Positions 18,262 through 25,809 of a DNA stretch of 64,000 nucleotides are shown here, one piece after another; the first letter of the stretch is position 1, and each line of letters begins with the position of its first letter. Source of the DNA: Candidatus Hodarchaeota archaeon (GTDB lineage: Archaea > Asgardarchaeota > Heimdallarchaeia > Hodarchaeales > Hodarchaeaceae); assembly GCA_016840285.1 (NCBI GenBank), contig JAEOSR010000153.1, positions 47,629-111,628 of the forward strand, written 5' to 3'. The translations under genes were made by a program, and so were the position numbers. The notes under the pieces were generated by a model that worked only from the letters and a program-made list of their open reading frames with translations, was not told the origin of the DNA and ran no database searches.

Positions 18262-19341
18262 ATGAACAAAAGGGTTGTCCTAATACGGATGGGAGGAGAA
18301 TTAGGAATAAAAAGTCGACAGACTCGTCGTCGTATGGTAAATCTTCTAATGCATAATATTAAGACTATTCTAGAAGAATTTTCAGGGTATCACATTATTA
18401 ATTTTCGAGATCGTCTTATTGTCTTTCATGAATCAAAAACTGAGCTTAACGAAGTAGCGCATCGTCTTATTAATTCTATTAGTGGTATTTCATCTATCAG
18501 TGTTGCATATGTTGTTCAAGCTACAGAAGCATCCATAGTCTCTAGCGGATTATCAGAAGCCTTAGCGTCGGTCCAACAATATAGTAGCTTTGCAGTTCGA
18601 GTTCGGAGAGAAGGAGATCACCCATTCAGTTCTATGGATATTGCAAGAGAATTGGGTGCAAGAATTCTTTCTTCACAATTAGAAGGAATTAAAGTAAATC
18701 TGGATGACCCAGATTTCGAGATTTCTCTTGATATTCGGGGTTCATTGGCATTTATATTCACAAAAACTCTAAGGGGAATGGATGGAATCCCTTCTAAATC
18801 TCAAGGCACTACAATGGCATTAATTCGACCTAATTTGAACTCTATTATAGCAGCTTGGCTAATGAAGAAAAGAGGAGTTGAGATTATACCCGTATTTTTT
18901 AGAACAGGAAAATCATCTGAAGAAGATTACTTAAATTATCTTAAATCAGAATTTGGCCAAACTCCAATTGATATCTCAATTGAGGACTTATTAGAAACCT
19001 TCAGAAGTCATCCCTCTTTATGTTTATTTTGTACTATCTTCTGTGAGCAAGTATGTCAGAAATTAGCTTCTGATCAAAAAATAACAACAATCGTATCTCC
19101 AACGTGTTTTAACTATAATAGTGAGACTATATCCTTAGAGGCTCTGAAAATCCTTGAGAAGAAGACTTTTTTATCAATATTGAGACCAATCCAATTTGGA
19201 TTTTTTAATCGAGGGTTAGAAATAGATTATTTAGATCAGAAATCCTGTTGTTCTCATCGTTCTAAGGTTTCTTTACAATTATCTGATGATTTTACTAGCA
19301 AAAAATTGGAAGAGTTTCTATCATTTAAGCTTGAGAGTTAG
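18262..19341 (+). CDS. ThiI-like protein with degenerate PP-loop
   Basis: About 359 residues from ATG 18262 (in-frame starts also exist at 18169 and 18232; the family's N-terminal LIR-GELG-KS motif favours 18262). It has a ferredoxin-like and THUMP region (about 1-170), then an adenylation-type domain. Authentic ThiI makes tRNA 4-thiouridine using a PP-loop SGGxDSPVAAWLM. Here the equivalent segment is IRPNLNSIIAAWLM (about 188-201), so the ATP-binding SGGxDS is lost while flanking AAWLMKKRG is kept. Several extra cysteines (CLFC, C, C, CC) are present. It may bind tRNA without thiolating it, or use altered chemistry. Confidence 0.7.
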   Translation: MNKRVVLIRMGGELGIKSRQTRRRMVNLLMHNIKTILEEFSGYHIINFRDRLIVFHESKTELNEVAHRLINSISGISSISVAYVVQATEASIVSSGLSEALASVQQYSSFAVRVRREGDHPFSSMDIARELGARILSSQLEGIKVNLDDPDFEISLDIRGSLAFIFTKTLRGMDGIPSKSQGTTMALIRPNLNSIIAAWLMKKRGVEIIPVFFRTGKSSEEDYLNYLKSEFGQTPIDISIEDLLETFRSHPSLCLFCTIFCEQVCQKLASDQKITTIVSPTCFNYNSETISLEALKILEKKTFLSILRPIQFGFFNRGLEIDYLDQKSCCSHRSKVSLQLSDDFTSKKLEEFLSFKLES

Positions 19342-19347
19342 AATGCG

Positions 19348-19962
19348 CTATTTTATCTTTCTTTGTTCAATAGCGCCATTTGGAGTTATTTCTGAAAAAA
19401 TAAAGCCTTCAAATCGTGAAATTTTTGTGGTTAGGTCGGTCCACGCCTGACCAGGAAGGCCTGCCTTCAAACAGACATAATTAAGGTAATATTCAAGATC
19501 CCAGTTCTGTTCAACAGGAACTTGTGGTAAGAGGAGCCCTCGTTGGTATGTTCCTCGTTCTGCGATTAAGCCATGTTTGCCTATTTCAATCAGGTCAAAA
19601 TATTCGTCTGGATTTTTCACTTTGAGAACTTCTGGAACAGTTAAAATAGTAATTTCTACAGTGATAGAAGCCATTTCATTATAATCGACTGCAGGAAAAC
19701 GAGGGTCACGTGATGCAGCATCAATTGCAGAATCGATTGTTGATTGAATTAGAGTACTATGAGGGCTTACAATTCGTCCTATGCACCCTCGTAAACTTGG
19801 TTCCTTTCCCTCATTGACGCGGTGGAGTGTTACAAAAACACCTGAGTGATCAAAAAGATCTTTTGGAGCATTTTTAGGGATATCTATTTTTTTCTTGTCT
19901 TTAATGTAAGTCTCAATCGTTCTACGGGCTAGCTTGACTAAATATTCCCCAGAATAATTCAT
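19348..19962 (-). CDS. AMMECR1-family protein (AmmeMemoRadiSam system protein A)
   Basis: A 204-residue AMMECR1-domain protein. The conserved LRGCIGR motif is at about 78-84, with SRDPRFPAV and ITVLTVPE-like segments downstream. The domain is widespread in archaea and eukaryotes, often linked with Memo-like and radical-SAM proteins, but its biochemical role is unsettled. No Memo or radical-SAM partner lies in this window. Convergent with the ThiI-like gene. Confidence 0.9.
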   Translation of the reverse strand: MNYSGEYLVKLARRTIETYIKDKKKIDIPKNAPKDLFDHSGVFVTLHRVNEGKEPSLRGCIGRIVSPHSTLIQSTIDSAIDAASRDPRFPAVDYNEMASITVEITILTVPEVLKVKNPDEYFDLIEIGKHGLIAERGTYQRGLLLPQVPVEQNWDLEYYLNYVCLKAGLPGQAWTDLTTKISRFEGFIFSEITPNGAIEQRKIK

Positions 19963-20082
19963 GATAATCCTCTCTAAGATATTAAGAAGTTGAATTGTTA
20001 TATGTGTAAAAAGGATTATTATTAAAATGCAAGAGGCTTGGTATTGAGCTAATCTTCAAAAAAATCGAACCTATGTTAATAA

Positions 20083-20496
20083 GTGTTGAAATTGAGCAGA
20101 GAACGACGACATATTAGTCAACGCAAGATTCGCAGGATCAAACGAACAACAGAGGATTCCTCTTTTAAGCTTGAATCTGAACCAAGTGAGACAAAACCTA
20201 AGGGTCTGGCCCCTAACACAAAAATGTATTATACAAAAGTTGCTTTCGGTGTTAGTATGGGAGGAATTACAGGATTGTTGCTTGTATTGTCAGATATATT
20301 CTTGAACTGGTGGTTGTTAATTCTCATAATTGCTTTTGTATTGTGCGTTGTGTTTATTAGGTTTGTTCTAAAAATATCAGATGATCAAATTGATCAGAAA
20401 AGATTGTGGCTATCTGGAACTTTTACCTTTCTAGTTCTCTTTATCGCTATGACTTCACTTGTTTGGATGATTTTTACTTCATTATTAGCTATTTAG
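20083..20496 (+). CDS. Small membrane protein, three predicted helices
   Basis: A 137-residue protein from a GTG start: a basic N-terminal 50 residues, then three hydrophobic helices (about 52-70, 74-94, 110-135). The compact three-helix arrangement with a positively charged cytosolic tail resembles EMC6/OPTI-type membrane-insertion cofactors, but I see no diagnostic motif, so this is only a suggestion. It converges with and overlaps the GPN GTPase gene by four bases. Confidence 0.5.
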   Translation: MLKLSRERRHISQRKIRRIKRTTEDSSFKLESEPSETKPKGLAPNTKMYYTKVAFGVSMGGITGLLLVLSDIFLNWWLLILIIAFVLCVVFIRFVLKISDDQIDQKRLWLSGTFTFLVLFIAMTSLVWMIFTSLLAI

Positions 20497-21260
20497 ATTG
20501 ACCAATCTTCCCCTGCTTCAAATACACGGCTAATGTGAGCAGCTAATAATTCCAACCCTTCCCCTGACAAAGCACTTACAGGTATTAAGGGGATTTGTCC
20601 CAATCCCTCTACCAAATGGCTTACATGGAGAGAAAATTCGCGATTCATCCCAATTAAGTCTTCTTCAATGGCTTCATATGGGTCTTCTCGCCATGCTAAA
20701 ACATCTTCCACCTGGTGTGGCTTTAAAAGATCGATCTTTGTCACAACATGAGCAATAGGAAGGTTTAACCGAAGTTGAACCGAAGTTGCCAATAAGCTAA
20801 TTGATAGAAATCCGCCAATATGAGAAACAAGTGTTGAATCGAAAAGAAAAGCAATTAATGAGGTATCTGTTGGAAAACTCCCTGTTATTTCTATTCCTGA
20901 ACGACGATAAGCAAAAAGCTCCATTTGACCAGGAGTATCAATTAAGACTAATGAAGAGCTTTCCCCTAATTCTTCGATGTCATCACGGATATCATTAATA
21001 TGATCAGCAACTAAATCAGCTGCAGCAATCATTGCACCATTTGGACCCAAATGATGTTCATCAATTAATTGATCATAATCAATGTAATCTCTAATATCAA
21101 TATCGGCTTGGTAAGGGATATGTTTGACTGCAGGATCAAGGTTTACTGTGGTAAGGGAGGCTCCCTTAGTAATCAGATATGTTCGGAGTGAAGAAGTGAG
21201 AATGGTTTTACCTGAACCAGCTGTTCCTACTAAATAACACATATTAGGCATATATTTCAT
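20493..21260 (-). CDS. GPN-loop GTPase
   Basis: A 255-residue GTPase of the GPN/XAB1 family. G1 is GTAGSGKT (about 12-19), the diagnostic GPN insert is LGPNGAMIAA (about 72-81), G3 is DTPGQ, and G4 is TKIDLL. Eukaryotic relatives assist RNA polymerase assembly; archaeal ones form homodimers. Its start overlaps the stop of the signal peptidase gene on the same strand, so the two are probably co-transcribed. Confidence 0.92.
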   Translation of the reverse strand: MKYMPNMCYLVGTAGSGKTILTSSLRTYLITKGASLTTVNLDPAVKHIPYQADIDIRDYIDYDQLIDEHHLGPNGAMIAAADLVADHINDIRDDIEELGESSSLVLIDTPGQMELFAYRRSGIEITGSFPTDTSLIAFLFDSTLVSHIGGFLSISLLATSVQLRLNLPIAHVVTKIDLLKPHQVEDVLAWREDPYEAIEEDLIGMNREFSLHVSHLVEGLGQIPLIPVSALSGEGLELLAAHISRVFEAGEDWSI

Positions 21261-22294
21261 CCCAAACTCCGTAAACTGATTTTGAAAGTCATAAATTGAG
21301 GTGATGATGCAAATAATCCCCGAGAATACAAAGATACGGAAATAGAGGCGATTACAGTGGTACTGCTGTTCATCATAGATATAATTGCCCCTTTAAAAAC
21401 ACGCGTTCCTACAAAATTATAAACAGTGTTCCAACGATAAATTCCTTTCGTTTCATTTACACGAATTTCTATTCTATCAATGTTGTTGAAAATTCCCCCT
21501 GACTGGATCTCGATTTGAATTGGAAAAAAATATGCTGTTTGATTGGCATATTCTTCCCATCCATTCCGAGAAGAGAGGGGAGAGGGTGAAACTATAAGAT
21601 TAGCTTCTCGAAATTCATCATCAAATCGATAAAGCTTGACAGAAGGGGGATAAAGAAACGAACTGAGCAAATTACTACCTAAAAACAAGATTATAATTAT
21701 AGAAGTGAGTACAGCATAGATGTACCTCTTCTTTTTCACTATTCTCTTTCCTATGGCTTCTTCTGAATCATCTCCAATAAAAAGAATAAGAACCGCAAGA
21801 GCTAATATGATTATTTTTCCTAAAGTTGTTTGTACAACTAGCAAGAACCAACCAATATGAGGGATTCGAAGGACTACAACACCATGAATATTATCCCTAG
21901 GTACCTCCCATGAATCAACATACTGATTATTATCTCCATTCGTTTTGAGGATAAAAGTATCATTTTCTTCCCATTTTGCAACAACTCGATGAACAACAGG
22001 ATCAGAGACACTGGGAGTATCAAATACTATAACATCTCCGATATTGATTGACTCAATAGGGACTTTTTTTACTAGAAGGATATCTCCTCGGAAAGGATAG
22101 ATATCAGTGTATTCATCGTCTTGAAAACCATTGTAAATGGGAAGCATACTACCTGTGGTTACTGCTACAGTTGGATGCTTAGATCCGCCCAAAAAAATCG
22201 TGATTCCAAAAGAAAGAGCTATTGCCATTGATATAGCTAAGCCCAGAAGGAGTCCTAGTTCAATAATCGATTTATATCTTGAATTCAAAGGCAA
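21257..22294 (-). CDS. Signal peptidase I, archaeal/Sec11 type
   Basis: A 345-residue membrane peptidase that removes signal peptides outside the membrane. A hydrophobic anchor (about 12-36) precedes the catalytic serine in TTGSMLP (S49). The ER/archaeal-type histidine is in VVHRVV (H102) and the acidic residue in TNGDNN (D121). A second helix follows (about 152-172) and a third (about 193-213), then an extracytoplasmic C-terminal domain of about 130 residues, longer than in minimal archaeal enzymes. Confidence 0.9.
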   Translation of the reverse strand: MPLNSRYKSIIELGLLLGLAISMAIALSFGITIFLGGSKHPTVAVTTGSMLPIYNGFQDDEYTDIYPFRGDILLVKKVPIESINIGDVIVFDTPSVSDPVVHRVVAKWEENDTFILKTNGDNNQYVDSWEVPRDNIHGVVVLRIPHIGWFLLVVQTTLGKIIILALAVLILFIGDDSEEAIGKRIVKKKRYIYAVLTSIIIILFLGSNLLSSFLYPPSVKLYRFDDEFREANLIVSPSPLSSRNGWEEYANQTAYFFPIQIEIQSGGIFNNIDRIEIRVNETKGIYRWNTVYNFVGTRVFKGAIISMMNSSTTVIASISVSLYSRGLFASSPQFMTFKISLRSLG

Positions 22295-22461
22295 TATTTG
22301 TCAAGAACGGGGATCCAGTAAGATGTTTTTAGGAGTATCGCTTAAATATTATTACCCTCTTTGGTACTGCCTTAAAACTTGTAGAATCTCACACTAAAAA
22401 ACTCAGCAGTCCTGTAACCGATATTCGGAGGAGAAAGAATAGAGAATATTGATGTTTAAAA

Positions 22462-22800
22462 TCATTCAAAGAAAAAAGCCTTGAACTCCGCATCTTGTTG
22501 CAGCAATTCTGTCACCTGTAGGCCGAGAGGTGTTAATTGCCAGCCTTGTTCTCCTCTTTCGACTAAACCAAGTTCAAGAAGTGACCTACTATACTTACCA
22601 GTTCGAATATGACTCCTGATAGTGTCCAGCCCAACCCCAATTATTTTACTTAGGCGTTTATAACCTATTGAATCACGATATAATTCGATAAGAATCCGTT
22701 TCTTTGTTCTCCCAAGCCTTTTTATAACCTCTGAGGGGTCTGAACTTTCTTCTGATTGCGATTCTTGGGAATTTATATCATTGGATTCTTTCTCAGTCAT
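22462..22800 (-). CDS. Winged helix-turn-helix protein
   Basis: A 112-residue protein: an acidic, low-complexity N terminus (1-30), then a wHTH fold (about 30-105) with recognition-helix sequence GYKRLSKIIGVGLDTIRSHI and a wing-like GEQGWQLTPLGLQV. Probably DNA-binding; target unknown. It lies 28 bases downstream of rpl44e and may be co-transcribed with it. Confidence 0.65.
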   Translation of the reverse strand: MTEKESNDINSQESQSEESSDPSEVIKRLGRTKKRILIELYRDSIGYKRLSKIIGVGLDTIRSHIRTGKYSRSLLELGLVERGEQGWQLTPLGLQVTELLQQDAEFKAFFFE

Positions 22801-22828
22801 TTTTCCTCTCTCAATAACAATATATCAG

Positions 22829-23131
22829 TTAAACACGTGTTATTTCAGTTCTTCTCGCTCTTGGGCGACTACGAATCCATTTTTTTCCACATTCTGAGCA
22901 CGTGAGACGAAGATCAACCTTCTTTGTGGTCTTTGATGTCATATTTCTCGACGCGATCGGCCTACGAGAATATCTACCATGATTGCCAATCCGACTTGTC
23001 CACCGAGCCATGCGTCTACTTCCTTGGCCCATGCCTCCTCCACGCTGTCTTGGCTTTTCAATCTTTACCTCTTGCTGGGTGTGCTTGGTACAATGTGGGC
23101 AGAATGTTCGCATTTTTGCAGGTATTTTCAT
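22829..23131 (-). CDS. rpl44e: Ribosomal protein L44e (eL42)
   Basis: A large-subunit protein of about 100 residues. The start is placed at the methionine of MKIPAKMRTFCPHC, where the family begins; an in-frame ATG seven codons upstream (23152) is possible. Zinc ligands are CPHC near the N terminus and CSEC near the C terminus. The GGGMGQGSRRMARW and basic RSRPRARR segments are typical. Confidence 0.92.
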   Translation of the reverse strand: MKIPAKMRTFCPHCTKHTQQEVKIEKPRQRGGGMGQGSRRMARWTSRIGNHGRYSRRPIASRNMTSKTTKKVDLRLTCSECGKKWIRSRPRARRTEITRV

Positions 23132-23152
23132 CTCAAATTTTCTCCATTCCAA

Positions 23153-23529
23153 ATAATTTTGAGGTTGCTGTTTATTTTCTCACACCTTGCTAAGGATTCA
23201 TTTTTACTTTCATATTAAAAATTAGATGTTCTTTAAGATACACAGGTATAGTTATTTGAGCATCTTAACGTTTCAAATTTTTGTCTTTTTTTGAATCATT
23301 CGAAAAGTAGATATGGTTTCACATTCTTGATTACATATTTATAACGGGTTTACTAAGCTAGAGAGGTCTTATTTCTTATTTGTAGAAAGATACGGTCATT
23401 ATAGTCATAGGAGAGGAAAATAGTTAAGGTGATAATACACTTGTCTTACTAGAAAATATTGGCAATTGATTGAAATAGGTGAGAGTTTATAAATAAAAAG
23501 AAGATTGCCAATAATAGATCGAATAATCA
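23153..23529. other. Intergenic region before initiator tRNA
   Basis: About 375 bases, very AT-rich, with no supported gene. The distal end holds the tRNA promoter described separately; the proximal end holds the divergent promoter for rpl44e. Confidence 0.4.
23481..23495 (+). promoter_or_regulatory. Archaeal BRE/TATA promoter of initiator tRNA
   Basis: GAGAG followed by TTTATAAATA, about 40 bases before the tRNA 5' end. A nearly identical element (GAAAG-TTTATAAC, with TAAAAAG following in both) precedes the ESCRT-III operon, supporting it as a strong consensus promoter in this genome. Confidence 0.7.
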
Positions 23530-23627
23530 AGCGGCCTAGGGTAGCTAGGTTATCCCGCGGGGCTCATAAAGAAAATCATCTTGAGAAACCCCGAGATCGG
23601 ATGGTTCAAATCCTCCGGCCGCTACCA
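23530..23627 (+). tRNA. Initiator tRNA-Met (CAT) with a canonical-position intron
   Basis: Acceptor AGCGGCC/GGCCGCT gives the A1-U72 pair of archaeal initiator tRNA. The anticodon stem CGGGG/CCCCG has the G-C-rich closing pairs typical of initiators. Loop CTCATA (anticodon 23565-23567) is interrupted after position 37 by about 19 bases (roughly 23569-23587), and A38 with the 3' stem follow. T-arm CGGATGGTTCAAATCCTCCG-like pairing is present, and ACCA is encoded at 23624-23627. Confidence 0.9.
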
Positions 23628-23843
23628 TTCTTTTCTAGTCAAATCTAATCTTTTAAGAAGGGAAGAAATGCCATAACTTACTATACCGAAATGACACATT
23701 GATATATTCGAAATCAGAAATATTTCATCGTTTTCTATCAATTTTCTAAGATTACTTAACAATAATGAGTTCTGTGATAACAAGATTTTTTAAGTTGATA
23801 GGAATAGATCTAATTAGAAAGGATAATAAATGTGGTGGAATAG

Positions 23844-24077
23844 ATAACAGAAACCAAGGGCCCTAATTCGAGACGAAAAAAAGAGAAAAAGTCATTTTGG
23901 TTTGAATACGCTGAACAAAAAGGAGTAAATCCTCATAAATCCGTTTGGCGAAATTTTGAGGATGCTGAGAAAGAAACACAAGGCATGAGAAGACGTTATT
24001 GTAATAAATGTGGTGCTTCAATCCAACCTAATGGAAAGTTCTGTGAACGGTGTGGTCACCGTCTTCAATTAAAATAA
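23844..24077 (+). CDS. Short double-CxxC zinc-ribbon protein, start unclear
   Basis: A 77-codon open frame after a TAG at 23841 ends in a good zinc ribbon (YCNKCGASIQPNGKFCERCG, then HRLQLK). Sequence before the ribbon is protein-like and charged (FWFEYAEQKGV, VWRNFEDAEKE). No ATG, GTG or TTG occurs in frame until the ATG eleven nucleotides before the ribbon's first cysteine codon, so the gene uses a rare start, is missing its 5' end, or has a small indel. Function unknown; convergent with rps30e. Confidence 0.4.
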   Translation: MTETKGPNSRRKKEKKSFWFEYAEQKGVNPHKSVWRNFEDAEKETQGMRRRYCNKCGASIQPNGKFCERCGHRLQLK

Positions 24078-24083
24078 TATGAT

Positions 24084-24266
24084 TTATCTACGGCCTTCTC
24101 GCCTAAATTCAGGTTGGCCTGCAGGCATCCCTCTTTCCACACGTTTGATGAAATTTCTCTTATTCCGTAAGCTTGGTGTAGGGCCTTTTCGTGGTCGTGC
24201 CTCGACTTTTGGGGTTTGATTTCTGACTTTTCCAGCTTTTGTAAGAGAACCATGACTACCTGCCAT
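24084..24266 (-). CDS. rps30e: Ribosomal protein S30e (eS30)
   Basis: A 60-residue basic protein. [19 protein letters not shown] is the eS30 signature (decoding-site protein of the small subunit), followed by a basic tail. It is encoded without the ubiquitin-like fusion partner seen in eukaryotic FAU. It is monocistronic here. Confidence 0.9.
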   Translation of the reverse strand: MAGSHGSLTKAGKVRNQTPKVEARPRKGPTPSLRNKRNFIKRVERGMPAGQPEFRREGRR

Positions 24267-24335
24267 TCCTGATCACGTACATACTGATTATGTTCTTATA
24301 TAAGGCTTTTGTCTAATCATTCATAATCTTTTGCT

Positions 24336-24587
24336 AATTCAGGTGAACTACCACCAGCTAAAGCAGGTGGCTTCCTACGAGCTCGCTGAACCCAATATCA
24401 ACAAGATAAGGGGGAATTTTCGTTTTACCATTGACTGTGTGTCGCAGATTATCAATACGATTGATGAAGTACTGATAATCCGTCCACAGGGCATGGTGTG
24501 AGAGAAATCGTTTCATAATGTTGATTGCAGCGTTTTGGTCGCGATCACGGACGATTCCAAAGGAAGGGGACTTCTGGAGAAGTTAGG
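24336..24587 (-). mobile_element. IS200/IS605-type TnpB remnant with terminal hairpin
   Basis: The minus strand encodes the C-terminal end of TnpB/OrfB: FGIVRDRDQNAAINIMKRF, whose DRDxNAA is the last RuvC motif, running to a stop at 24358-24360. Just past the stop, bases 24351-24370 form the hairpin CCACC-A-GC-TAAA-GC-A-GGTGG typical of the right end of these elements, which in TnpB systems also belongs to the guide RNA scaffold. The 5' part of the gene is missing; the frame runs into the neighbouring gene's 3' end. No tnpA is present, so it is immobile. Confidence 0.75.
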
Positions 24588-25568
24588 TTAAATTCCCTTA
24601 AGATCACTAATTGATTGTTGAGGAATCTCTCCTGATAAAACTTTTCTCACTCGAATTGAAAACTTACGAATTAATTCATCATGGATATTTCTTTCCACTT
24701 GATTCCAGAATGAAGGCAATATTGATGTTGCAAGAAGGGATCCTAATTGTTGAACGTAACGTTCGCGATCTAAAGGCTTTTTTACGTGAAAAAGAGCTAA
24801 TGAACCATGAAATTCAATCCACATCGCTGCTACCAAAAAAATTATCTTAGAATAAGTAAAGTCCAGTTTTAAACTGACTGGACTCCAGCTTAACCAATGA
24901 AGAACAGCATTAACAACTTTTTTGAGCTCCTGATGCGGTGAAGATTGGATTAAGGCTTCTTTAAATGCAGCTATAACGTTTGAGAACCCCCCTGAGTTAT
25001 TTACCTCTATGATTTTCGCCATTAGATCAGTAGTACTGCTTTTTTTAAAGAAATTGATCTCCTGATGCACTCTTTCGTAAGGTACACCTGCAAATGGATT
25101 TTCAAGATCAATTTGATCCCCCCAATAACTAGTAAAATAATTTTGAACATTTTTTACAAGATTATTTAAGTAATGGTCAGTAATCTGATTATCATCTCTG
25201 ATTATCCACTGAAAACCATCTCCACGACACGGATTGATCCAACATAAGATAATATCTGGCCTTATTTTCCATAGGATTAAAGGATAGGTTTGACACATAA
25301 GTGGTTTATATTGGGTATTGTGAAGCAAACAAAATCCTTGAGAAGTTAGAAAAGGACAAGAATCCCCTCGGATCAATCTTTTTCCTTCATCTGTTGATTG
25401 TATAAAAATAGAAACTTGTTTATAATTTCTACATAAGTTTTCGCTTTCATGAGGGAACAATGGTAGATCATATTCAGTTGCACAGCATTTAGAATGGCAA
25501 TGAGTGCAATTGTAAGCACTAAGTTTTGAGAAACCTCTTATTATCATTAAAAATCTCCAAAATTGCAT
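24588..25568 (-). CDS. YkgJ-family cysteine-cluster protein
   Basis: A 326-residue protein with the zinc/iron-chelating cluster CTHCHSKCC at about 21-29, then CPFL, CLLH and PLMCQTYPLI (about 72-105), the YkgJ/FliB-like pattern. The function of the family is unsettled; a redox or methyl-transfer role has been suggested for relatives. The C-terminal 200 residues are helical with no known motif. The TnpB remnant abuts its 3' end. An in-frame ATG seven codons downstream is an alternative start. Confidence 0.75.
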   Translation of the reverse strand: MQFWRFLMIIRGFSKLSAYNCTHCHSKCCATEYDLPLFPHESENLCRNYKQVSIFIQSTDEGKRLIRGDSCPFLTSQGFCLLHNTQYKPLMCQTYPLILWKIRPDIILCWINPCRGDGFQWIIRDDNQITDHYLNNLVKNVQNYFTSYWGDQIDLENPFAGVPYERVHQEINFFKKSSTTDLMAKIIEVNNSGGFSNVIAAFKEALIQSSPHQELKKVVNAVLHWLSWSPVSLKLDFTYSKIIFLVAAMWIEFHGSLALFHVKKPLDRERYVQQLGSLLATSILPSFWNQVERNIHDELIRKFSIRVRKVLSGEIPQQSISDLKGI

Positions 25569-25700
25569 TTAATCCTTGAACAATAATACAAAAAGATGAT
25601 AATTGATTTTATTCCGTTATCAAGCTAACGTACTTTATCTGACATGTTATTAGGTTGACTGATAACAAATTTTTTTGAAAGAACCATCTCGTTATAACGT

Positions 25701-25715
25701 AGAAACTTTTTAAAT
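25701..25715 (+). promoter_or_regulatory. Putative promoter of the BMC operon
   Basis: AGAAA followed by CTTTTTAAATT resembles a BRE/TATA pair about 95 bases before the first ATG of the operon. It is the best match in the 240-base gap. Weaker than the tRNA promoter. Confidence 0.35.
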
Positions 25716-25809
25716 TTCTTGTTATCTTAGAAAAATTTAAAGACGGAAGATACTTTCTTATACAATTTATCAATCCTAGAACACCCAACAAAAAAACATT
25801 GGTCTGGAA

